Origin: Limnephilus marmoratus
Taxonomy: Eukaryota; Arthropoda; Insecta; Trichoptera; Limnephilidae
DNA length: 64,000 nt
Assembly (NCBI GenBank): GCA_917880885.1
Contig: OU862920.1
Location: 2,790,001 to 2,854,000, forward strand
Direction: 5' to 3'
Under the pieces are notes generated by a model. It worked only from the letters and a program-made list of their open reading frames with translations. It had not been told where the DNA came from and did not search any database. Of the stretch, positions 57,301 to 64,000 are shown in pieces. How positions within the stretch are numbered: position 1 is the stretch's first letter; every line of letters begins with the position of its first letter. The translations under genes were made by a program, and so were the position numbers.

Positions 57301-60300
57301 ACTGTTGTTTGTACTCTAGCGATCTGCGAGAACTATTAGAAGTTACCGAAAGTTATCCTTATCAATCCTTATCGATCGTCTTTACTAGGACCCTGGTATA
57401 ACGATGTAATAAATCAATTGCATTCTTTATAAAGTAGCCACAATATTTTACATACATTTGAAGTAAAACTTTTTTACACACGCTTGACTTGGGGAGTAAG
57501 CTGGCGAATGCGTGACGAACGGGGAAAAGCGAGACAAACGGTAGTTGAAAGGGAGATATAAGTTAGTGAAGATAGAAAGAGAGAGCACACATTTTCTTTC
57601 TCTCTTTCTCTCATAGCCAGTTACGTTACACAGTGCAGGCCTATTGTCTGTATTACACTGTAGGAGAAAGAAAGAGCGGTGCGCGCGCACATTTTCTTTC
57701 TCTCTTCCTACCATATAGATGGAGCTAAAGAAGTTTTACTTCAGTCGTGTGGTCTAAAGCACACTCGTTTTTTTATTATATTAGATCAGGAACCACATAA
57801 TATAAGGGTACGTAGCCGTACTACGTGTCCCGATCAGGGGGGGGTCTTCAAAATACCACGCTTGGTACAATTGAGCGACGTGGGGCTTAGGTTTTTAGTC
57901 ACCGGTTTTAAAAATTGCAAAAAGTTGGTCACGTAGTATGGGTACGTTCCCTAATAATTTATCGAATTGAATGACTGCACCTAAAAGATTCAGAACATTT
58001 TATCGTTTGCCTTAAATTCGATTCCTCTGGATTGACCCCGTAACATTTCTTTACTTCATTTTATACGCGATATTTTCCAGTTCCCGCGAATTCTAAGGAA
58101 AAATGTCAAAGTAGCTGCTTATTATTCCTCAGAACTTGCAGCGTTATTTTCCTGTAGTATCTTTATCGGATATCCATCAAAAAACTAATGAAACTTTTGA
58201 ATTCATAACTTTTCAAATAATAAATTGTAAACAATGTAGCTGCATAATTCAGGGGTTTTCCGGAAAACTCGTCGGTCGTTGATAATGAGATTTTATGTAG
58301 TCATCAATATTGATTACTTATCAAATATAATTACTCTCTGCCGTCGCGTCGGCGTCGCGTCGCTTCGCTGTAAACAAGACAAAAGTACTTAACTTGTGAA
58401 GGTGGGGATTTTCGTGGGAATTGAGATTTTGGGGATGGGGATTTTCAGGGTAGATGTGCCCTGATGATGGACACTATAACGCTGTCCAAAACGTTGGCTA
58501 AATAAGGAGATAGCGCAACACGGCATAACACCCCAAAAACAAGTAACAAAAATACTTTCGGCCGTGAAAAGCTCTTAACTTGTTGTTAGGCATTGTTTAG
58601 TGTTTAATGCGGCGAGCGCGTTGGTGCTGAGTGGACGTGTGACACTTATTTACGGTTATCGGTCTTTTAGGTAAGTAAAAATAAGTACCCAAAAATCCTA
58701 ATAATGATTAATTCTTATTTTTATACTATTTTATTATTCTTGATATTTACATTCATTAGATTTCAAAGTTTTTTTTAAGTGAAACTTCTTTACCGCCGTT
58801 AGTGATTTGAAATTCGGATGAAACGGAAATGCGCCACAACTTTGTTCTACACAAATACGGTTCTAATATAATGCGGTAAATTTGCATCTCGGCGCGTGCC
58901 TTCCATAGCGCACTGACAAGAGGCCAGAGAGACAGACATCAAGCGAACAGAGGTTCGAATGCTACGAAATCCAAAAAAAAAACATTTTATTTTTGTGAAA
59001 TCATTATCTTATCTTCAAACCACTTTAAAAGAAACCGGCAAAAGAAAAGAAAGCGACATCTAGCGACTTTCTAGCTTCACTTCTACCGCGTATGATTAAA
59101 ATACTCTGATTTTTTTAATTGATATACGAAAAAGTTTATTTTTCTTTTTAAAGTTAGAGTACAAATAATCATGTTCTTTCTGAGAGGTTTAGTTAAAATT
59201 CTGTTTCTACCAAATAAATAATAATTTTAATATTTTTCTTTTGATGTGAAACTTCTTTAGCCTCGCTGAGATTAGGAAAGCATCATACTGCGCTCATTGG
59301 CCGCTTTGATTATGATGTCACTTTTCAAGTATTGGTTGAGATTGTTTTGGTAAAGTTTAGCTTCTACCGCGTGTAAACGGCATTCGATTTTTTAAATTCA
59401 TTTTTAACCCCTTCTATAGAATACATACCAATAATGCTTTAAAAAATATATATTAATATAATACAGACGAGATGAAATCTCGAGACGCCGCGCCGTGCGC
59501 CAGAATACGTGTTATGCTATTGGGCGCGAGTATACGCAGGTTAATAAATTATTTGCTCGCAGAGGCTGAGGAAAGGAATCATCGGTCAAAGAATATCATT
59601 ATATTTAATGTTTCCGAGAGCCGATGGAGAATCAGAATTTTATTATATATAGGTATATGTAGTACCATTTTCATGAAAATAAAACCTCAGGGGTGGTTAG
59701 GTTGGGTTAGGTTAGGTTAACTTCTAAGTGTGTGGGATAATTTCAAGCGATTACGAGTACCTACTCACAGTCCATTATATTATATTTTAGTTTGTGGAGA
59801 AAACTTATGAGAAGTTACCTTAGGTTTAGTGAGGTTGGGATGGGTTAGGATTGGTATTATTTGGGATTTTCGGTTTTTTATGTTAGGTTGAGAAAGATTA
59901 GGTTAGATAAAGTAAAGTAATATTAGTTTGGTTAAGTTAGGTTGGGTTGGGCTTGGTTAGGTTAACTCAGGGAAGGTTAGGTTATGTTAATAGGTCAGGT
60001 TAGTTTAAGCTAGATTAAGTTTAACTTAAGTGCGGGCAACTTAATCCAAATACTAATTTTGGTTGTCTGTCTGTAACTCCGGTTCAATAAGCACTCAGAA
60101 CTTGAAAATGGTTTTTCATTGATTCTATCGGTACATGCATAGAGTCTGGAACTAGAATTTTATAACTGCACTTTGAATAAGAGAATGTTTTCCTTTAAAA
60201 TGTGTCAGCAGATGGACCTACAACTGGGATTTTACTTTCTGAACATAAAACTGGTTTTAAATTGAGCGTGAATCTGCTAGCGAGTCCCCAGCTTTATTAA

Positions 60301-62891
60301 GTATTACTCTCATAATGTGCATATGGTTTACCTACGAATTACGAATTTTGAAGAATGGTTTGACACAAAATTTTAACTCCACTCGAAATGAGTCAGTAGA
60401 TTAATCCGCTACTGGAATTTTGACAAAATATTCGGAACATGAAACTGGTTTAAACCTAAGAGTTAATCTGCACGTGAGTCCTCAGCTTTAATTGATACAC
60501 AGAATACGAAAATCGTTTTTATCCAATTTTTGTACTTTGAACACACGGATGGTTTGATGATCCATCATCGATCACAATACATCGACTCCTGAATCGTGTC
60601 AAAAGTGACATTAGAAATAAGTTTGTTTAAAAATATATGTATTTTAAAAAATTGAGGATAATACGTTGAGGACTTCAACACCCCCTCCCTCCCAAGCCGG
60701 GAAATGTAAGTGTGACCCGCGAGTGATGATACAACAATTCAAACGGTCCCCAACGGTAAAAAGTTTACCCACCCCTACCCTAAACCAATTTTTAGTCACA
60801 CAAAATCGCACTAATGCCCTGTCCAGGGCCTTTTAAGTTCTGATGAATGCGGCACCCTTTATTACATTATTACTTTTTTTTATTACATTAGCTCCAAAGA
60901 GGAGAAGAGGAGAAGAGGAAAACAATTTCCCTCAAGGCCTATGTCATCTTAGGGGATGCCGGGTGGTGGGTTTTTTAAGAAAGGAAAGAAAAAGAAGTTC
61001 TGGGGAGGAAATCAGCATGAACGTGTCCAGGAGTGACGAACGTATAAATCCATCCCTTTAACTGCGGTGCAAGGCGATAGGTCGAGGGATTCTGGCTGTA
61101 GAAGTCAAAATACCGTATCGGCCACATAGACCTTAACAAACCTCACCTTATGAATCCGGGCACCACTGCTAAGTCACCAAACGTAACGAAACACTTGAGG
61201 TGACCTATGGCAGAGGTGTTGGTTATCCAATAAATGGTTTCCGAGGCGGCGGTACCCATATTACCTGCGGCCTATACTAGCATATTTTGTGTGTGTTTTC
61301 AGTGACCCCGCACCAAGACGCCACGTACCTGTCCACGGAGCCGGAGACCGCGGTCGGGTTCTGGATCGCACTGGAGGACGCCACGCTGGAGAACGGCTGC
61401 CTGTGGTTCGCGAGCGGCTCGCACAAGTCTGGCGTGCACCGCCGCTACATGCGCAACCCGGACAAGGACGCCCGAGAGCTCATCGTCTACGACCGCCCCT
61501 CGCCGCTCTACCCGGCTAGCAACTTCACGCCGCTGCCGGTCAAGAAAGGTTATTATTCATTATATTATAATATAATAATATTGTTATCTTGTGAATGATA
61601 CTATCTATTATGCATTTTATACGATTATTTCTATTACATATTTTTATACGGTTCTATCTATTATATCTATTTTTTCATTTATTTTTAGAGAAAGACAATA
61701 TATAGGAAATAAAATAATACAGAAAAAGAGAAAAGTCCCAATAAACTACTTTTAAGAGTTAGTATGGGTGCTTTTAACTTTGAAAATGAAAATTAAATCA
61801 ATATAACTTTAAAATGAATAACATATCACTTTGTTTAAACCACTATATTATAAACAATATCAAAAACAAAGTGATATGTTATTCATTATATAATTAATGA
61901 TGCCACAAACACACATGCGAAGTTTGAAGAAGCAATATAACTTTGTTTAAGGGAAATATTGTAACATTTGTATAGGTGGATTTATTAATGATTCTGAGGA
62001 ACAAAAAAAATAAAATAGCTCGTAACATCCAAATTGTCATAGTACAAACCCTTAAACAAATTAACATATTACAGTACCTGGTCCTGGTGAACCTTGCGAA
62101 ATTCTGAGCTAGTTAAACACTTCGAAAGAGCCGAGCAAACCAGTTAACAGAGGCCGTACCCCAGGTAAAAGCCCGTCCATGAAAAATCTCCGTAGAAGAT
62201 CCCGAGTTCATGGTTGAAATTCGTCAAGGGCGGCCGCAAATTAATGGTTTGTGAGTGAACATAAATCCAAAAAATGCAACCATTTATAAACCAAATCATC
62301 ACAAGCACCGGATTGCTTCGATTAGGGCAGAAGGAGCCATCGAACACTCCGCGTGACTATTATTCACGCAAAAACTTTTTCAAAAAAGAATTATAGGATC
62401 ACACATTTTAGGATCTCACAGTAACAGAACTGACGCGCGGCACAACCATCTTTATCATGATGTAACATAATGTAAGAACTATGCCTACAGATATGTAACA
62501 TAATGTAAGAACTATGCCTACAGACATGTAACATAATGTAAGAACTATAAAAATCTATACGCAGTTAGAAATAGTTTGTGTTAGAATCTAATACAAACTA
62601 TTTCTTTCAGCGAGCCAATTCTTCAATATAATATTTGTACATTTTTTTAATTTGACAGGTAAGTTGCAACAGAATTTTCAATTGGTCATGTTTTGTCTGT
62701 TTCAAGGTGACTGCATAATCATCCACGGCCAGGTGGTGCACCAGAGCGGCAAGAACAAGTCCTCGAAGGGGCGACCCGCCTACACCTTCCACGTGGTGGA
62801 GCGCTCCGCCAAGTTCAGCAAGGACAACTGGATCCAGGAGGGTCCGGGCGCGCCCTTCGTGCCGCTCTACACCACGGACCAAATGGCCTGA
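51369..62891 (+). CDS. PHYHD1: PHYHD1-type phytanoyl-CoA dioxygenase domain protein (six-exon model)
   Basis: Predicted Fe(II)/2-oxoglutarate-dependent oxygenase of the PhyH family, PHYHD1 branch. Vertebrate PHYHD1 is an active 2OG oxygenase whose substrate is unsettled, so no substrate is claimed. Coding exons are 51369-51386, 52274-52420, 53084-53176, 54892-55042, 61303-61548 and 62707-62891; all junctions are GT-AG and the frame joins without a break. The 279-residue model is close to the roughly 290 of human PHYHD1. Visible landmarks are [12 protein letters not shown] near the N-terminus, DKIRFF in exon 3, [10 protein letters not shown] and VVQSMYIYK in exon 4, [13 protein letters not shown] and [13 protein letters not shown] in exon 5, and [13 protein letters not shown] then [11 protein letters not shown] in exon 6. 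Expected iron ligands are His140, Asp142 and His230. Arg241, 11 residues after His230 as in PHYH, should bind 2-oxoglutarate. No signal peptide or membrane segment is seen. The exons are GC-rich against AT-rich, transposon-filled introns of 887, 663, 1715, 6260 and 1158 bp. The first exon is the only uncertain part. Confidence 0.92.
51559..52203 (+). repeat. 42-bp minisatellite in PHYHD1 intron 1
   Basis: Unit built on CAGTGTGCACTATTGTTTAT and GTAATACTGGTTGTTTATC, with anchors at 51941, 51983 and 52025 showing exact 42-bp spacing. It is split by a hAT MITE at 51689-51908. The 14-codon period gives a Cys-rich repeated frame, judged non-coding because it lies in an intron. Confidence 0.88.
51689..51908. 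mobile_element. hAT-type MITE inside the minisatellite
   Basis: Ends TAGCGATGTGTAGGTT and (reverse) TAGAGATGGGTAAATT, with 8-bp flanks GTGTGCTC (51681-51688) and GTGTGCAC (51909-51916), 7 of 8 identical. The target was a minisatellite unit. Confidence 0.85.
52274..52420 (+). CDS. PHYHD1: PHYHD1 exon 2
   Basis: Encodes residues 7-55 of the model, starting [13 protein letters not shown], the conserved N-terminal PhyH motif, then a charged helix and an [11 protein letters not shown] tail. The acceptor is a pyrimidine run ending CAG at 52271-52273 and the donor is GTACAA at 52421. Both ends are phase 0. The acceptor lies about 70 bp after a 42-bp minisatellite. Confidence 0.9.
52480..52790 (+). 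pseudogene. LINE ORF2 C-terminal relic in PHYHD1 intron 2
   Basis: Reads [19 protein letters not shown], then VRIMEEH and [17 protein letters not shown] in broken frames. RTE/Jockey-like C-terminus; also at 30900-31035. Confidence 0.75.
52800..52935 (+). mobile_element. SINE body fragment in PHYHD1 intron 2
   Basis: Matches 29440-29575 (CCACTACCTTCAGCCTCACA, CCAATTGGGGA). Lacks the tRNA head. Confidence 0.7.
53084..53176 (+). CDS. PHYHD1: PHYHD1 exon 3
   Basis: A 93-bp phase 0/0 exon (residues 56-86) beginning [19 protein letters not shown], matching the family's short S-x-DKIRFFFE segment, and ending GPLNK. The acceptor is a T-rich tract ending ACAG; the donor is GTTAGT at 53177. Confidence 0.93.
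54090..54190 (+). mobile_element. Retroelement 3' end with hammerhead-like core
   Basis: TTGAGGA at 54132-54138, stem GGTTC/GAACC, GAAA at 54155-54158, then CCGGTTGGATAAAG and an A-rich end. One core base (C3) deviates. Confidence 0.55.
54270..54450 (+). mobile_element. Penelope/LINE-like 3' end with hammerhead-like core
   Basis: CTGAGGA at 54374-54380, stem GTGAG/CTTAC, GAAA at 54397-54400, then CAATAAACGTGGTTAAAAC. Inverted relative of 23465-23640. Confidence 0.6.
54892..55042 (+). CDS. PHYHD1: PHYHD1 exon 4
   Basis: Residues 87-136 plus the first base of codon 137. It starts [12 protein letters not shown], where the preceding Asn-Lys of exon 3 restores the family NK(V/I)GHALH motif. It continues through a helix ([17 protein letters not shown]) to [16 protein letters not shown]. 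The acceptor is GCCGCAG and the donor GTATGT at 55043. The exon is GC-rich. A 21-bp tandem array starts 9 bp into the following intron. Confidence 0.95.
55051..55255 (+). repeat. 21-bp tandem repeat next to the exon 4 donor
   Basis: Unit AAAGTTCAAAGATTAAACCT plus one base, about ten copies. The first four keep the exon frame open (LNLKVQ repeats) but lie after a consensus GTATGT donor. Confidence 0.9.
55428..55613 (-). mobile_element. Helentron-like element, family 2 (minus)
   Basis: Starts AGTGTGCTTTAGACCACACG, ends GTCAAGCGTACGTAAAAAAG and TTTTACTTC. It abuts a truncated long-TIR element. Confidence 0.8.
55616..55814. mobile_element. Long-TIR element, truncated copy 3
   Basis: Shares GTCACCGGAGACCAAAATTT and AATAATGTCAGGAATCACTG with 32370-32430. 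The 5' half is missing where the family 2 element lies. Confidence 0.65.
55815..57455. other. PHYHD1 intron 4, unassigned part
   Basis: AT-rich, no exon-like frame. 57170-57210 and 57335-57380 carry an inverted repeat (CGATCGATAAGGATTGATAC type), a foldback remnant of about 200 bp. Confidence 0.5.
57459..57770 (+). mobile_element. Helentron-like element, family 2, long copy
   Basis: GAAGTAAAACTTTTTTACAC to AAGTTTTACTTCAGTCGTGT and CTAAAGCACACTCG. Closely matches 37853-38162, including both GAGAG/CTCTC blocks. Confidence 0.85.
57806..57951. mobile_element. PIF/Harbinger-like MITE, copy 2
   Basis: TAA at 57803-57805 and 57952-57954. Ends GGGTACGTAGCCGTACTACG and CGTAGTATGGGTACGTTCC, with a short G run at 57837. 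Confidence 0.78.
58440..58570 (+). mobile_element. Retroelement 3' fragment, second copy of the 47596 family
   Basis: CTGATGA at 58461-58467, stem GGACA/TGTCC, AAAA at 58488 in place of GAAA, then ACGTTGGCTAAAT and AGCGCAACACGGCATAA. A further piece is at 29985-30030 (minus). Confidence 0.7.
58772..59100 (+). mobile_element. Helentron-like element (family 1, subfamily C)
   Basis: Starts AAGTGAAACTTCTTTACCGC, includes CAGAGAGACAGACATCAAGC, ends TTCACTTCTACCGCGTATG. Inverted partner of 44972-45318. Confidence 0.72.
59237..59393 (+). mobile_element. Helentron-like element (family 1, subfamily B)
   Basis: GATGTGAAACTTCTTTAGCC to TTTAGCTTCTACCGCGTGTA and AACGGCATTCG. Confidence 0.72.
59690..60010 (+). 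repeat. GGTTAGGTT-rich tract
   Basis: Degenerate interspersed GGTTAGGTTGGGTTAGG motifs, partly resembling the insect telomere repeat TTAGG but never in strict tandem. Confidence 0.75.
60015..60876. other. PHYHD1 intron 4, unassigned part
   Basis: Weak internal repetition around CCAGCTTTATTAAGTATTAC/CTCAGCTTTAATTGATACAC (about 60290 and 60480) suggests an old duplication. No exon is seen. Confidence 0.4.
60877..61262 (+). repeat. CTCCACACAG-family repeat beside exon 5
   Basis: A decayed start (TTAGCTCCAAAGAGGAGAAG), then AACAATTTCCCTCAAGGCCT, CCAAACGTAACGAAACACTT, GGTTATCCAATAAATGGTTT and GGCGGCGGTACCCATATT. It ends about 40 bp before the acceptor at 61302. Confidence 0.75.
61303..61548 (+). 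CDS. PHYHD1: PHYHD1 exon 5 (HxD iron motif)
   Basis: Completes codon 137 and encodes residues 138-218. It carries TPHQDATY, with His140 and Asp142 as iron ligands, then [19 protein letters not shown] and [20 protein letters not shown], typical of the double-stranded beta-helix core. It ends LPVKK plus one base of a glycine codon. The acceptor is TTTTCAG and the donor the weak GTTATT at 61549. GC content is strikingly high. A dispersed CTCCACACAG-family repeat ends about 40 bp upstream of the acceptor. Confidence 0.95.
61813..61887. repeat. Perfect 24-bp hairpin in PHYHD1 intron 5
   Basis: Arms 61813-61836 and 61864-61887 are exact reverse complements (core AACATATCACTTTG), separated by 27 nt. 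Confidence 0.9.
62455..62604. repeat. Triplicated 33-bp unit and 17-bp hairpin before exon 6
   Basis: ATGTAACATAATGTAAGAAC occurs three times from 62460. Arms 62568-62584 and 62588-62604 pair with one G-T wobble and a 3-nt loop. The right arm runs into TTTCTTTCAG, a decoy acceptor about 97 nt before the real one. Confidence 0.85.
62707..62891 (+). CDS. PHYHD1: PHYHD1 exon 6 (distal His, 2OG Arg, stop)
   Basis: Completes the split glycine 219 and encodes residues 220-279 plus TGA at 62889-62891. [19 protein letters not shown] contains His230, the distal iron ligand (second His of the HxxxxH pair). [11 protein letters not shown] supplies Arg241 for 2-oxoglutarate. It ends [21 protein letters not shown], matching the family C-terminus. 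The acceptor is TTTCAAG. No canonical AATAAA is visible in the next 300 bp, so the poly(A) site is not assigned. Confidence 0.95.
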
Positions 62892-63059
62892 TGACAAACA
62901 GGCACTTCTGTCCTTCTCACCTTCTGAGATCTAACATGCATATTGTGTCTGTCAAATGATTGGAATATTGTCTGTACCTGAAAAACTGAATTAAGAATAA
63001 TATTATCATATTTTTATACGAATTATGTAGTTTGATTTCGATTATCGCGATTTTTTTTT

Positions 63060-63888
63060 AAGTGAAACTTCTATAGCCCCGTTGGGATTAGGAATTCGGA
63101 TGAAACAGCACCTGCGAAGCATAAAACTCCTATCAAGGCTCCTATTGGTTGAGATATAAAACGGAAATGGCGCCAGGTCTGCGCTCATTGGCTGCTTTGA
63201 TTATGACCTCACTTTTCAAGGCTCCTTGGTTCTTCATTGGTTGAGATTGCGTAGATCCCAGGTGTGGTTCTCTCCAGACAGTCTGCAGTCAGGTTGTAAG
63301 GCTGAGCTGCCTTTGGTAACTTCCTTCTGTTCCACACCAAGGAACGTACATTGAGATGATAGAGTTTGAGGTATTTTGAGGTTATCCTTGTGTAGTAAAA
63401 ACACTTGTGTTTGATACTGGATGTTTGTTCTGTTTATTCTGATGAATAACTTTTACAGAGAGGTTTGGTCTGAGCACTTTACTGCGACAATAATTTAGAC
63501 TAATTAATTACAGAAGTGAAAGACGGTTTGCTAAACTAGCAGAGTTTAGACGAGGATAATAACAATAGAGAGAGACTGTTTGTAAGATTGAGAATGACAA
63601 GCGAAATCAAAACACGCCATTTTATAGACACCAAAAGAGAAAGTTTTATGCGCCACAGACAAAGGAGATTTTAGACAAGACATTTTATGGCGATATTTTA
63701 GTAAGAGGTGGCATAGATGCGAAAGTTTAAGATAAAGGGCTCTACACATCGAGATTAGAATAAATGATAAGTAAATGTTCAGTGCTACATGAATTTAAAT
63801 AGAAAATAGGACAATCACAACACACAACATCCAACAGAGATTATTTTGGTACAGTTTCGCTTCTACCGCGTGTTAACTGCACTCGAAT
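63060..63888 (+). mobile_element. Helentron-like element (subfamily B) split by a solo LTR
   Basis: Left part TAAGTGAAACTTCTATAGCC to 63247, right part from 63842 (TTTTGGTACAG, GCTTCTACCGCGTG, TTAACTGCACTCG). Removing 63248-63841 restores continuity with the copy at 59237-59393. Confidence 0.8.
63248..63836 (-). mobile_element. Solo LTR with 5-bp target duplication
   Basis: A 589-bp segment bounded TG...CA and flanked by GAGAT at 63243-63247 and 63837-63841. On the minus strand it has TATAAAATGG near 63615 and AATAAAC near 63437, spaced as promoter and poly(A) signal of an LTR. No internal retroviral-type region remains. Confidence 0.8.
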
Positions 63889-64000
63889 ATTTTTTTATTT
63901 ATTGATTATTATCTTTTAAAAATTATGAACCTAATAAAACTTTAAACATATTGTGTAAACTCGGGAAACTGTTTGATGTATATTGTGGTGTAAGAATTTA

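Noticed and set aside
59690..60010. Telomeric repeat array
   Set aside because: GGTTAGGTT motifs are degenerate and interspersed, not strict (TTAGG)n; such tracts are common inside insect chromosomes.

Overview
The window is animal nuclear DNA, almost certainly from an insect and most likely a moth or butterfly. It is AT-rich and full of introns and transposons. Dispersed GGTTAGG-type tracts, tRNA-derived SINEs, hAT/mariner/PIF-type MITEs, rolling-circle elements and remnants of several LINE families are all present. The species cannot be fixed from the sequence alone. There are no bacterial operons, rRNA genes or CRISPR arrays.

Only one protein-coding gene can be supported with confidence: a PHYHD1-type phytanoyl-CoA dioxygenase domain protein (Fe(II)/2-oxoglutarate oxygenase) on the + strand at the right end. 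Five exons are solid: 52274-52420, 53084-53176, 54892-55042, 61303-61548 and 62707-62891. A six-codon first coding exon at 51369-51386, with a TATA box about 120 bp upstream, completes the frame and is inferred. The model is 279 residues. It keeps the HxD...H iron triad and the 2-oxoglutarate arginine. Its introns are packed with minisatellites and mobile elements.

Positions 1-15.6 kb hold a 46-bp minisatellite with a four-unit higher-order pattern, SINE arms, MITEs with TA duplications, Helentron-like elements, and a deleted hAT element with a perfect 8-bp target duplication. Positions 15.6-22.5 kb are a rolling-circle (Helitron-like) repeat complex, with 146-bp and 127-bp tandem arrays, an 838-bp tandem duplication and two hairpin+CTAG 3' ends. 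Positions 22.6-26 kb carry a MITE, a Penelope-like 3' end, a tRNA-like sequence and LINE relics in both orientations. A GC-rich promoter-like island lies at about 26 kb.

Positions 26.7-33 kb hold a foldback element and an old, heavily diverged satellite-like repeat broken up by later insertions. Positions 33-50.9 kb are LINE relics, MITEs, Helentron-like copies (one pair head-to-head) and several strong hairpins. Positions 50.9-63 kb are the PHYHD1 gene, and the last kilobase contains a solo LTR inserted into a Helentron-like copy.

The most interesting non-genic signals are recurrent hammerhead-ribozyme-like cores (CUGANGA, stem II, GAAA) at six places linked to Penelope-like or retroelement 3' ends. 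Two related families share inverted ends plus a GTGTG/CACAC hairpin and look like Helentron-derived non-autonomous elements. Nested insertions with readable target duplications give a relative chronology.
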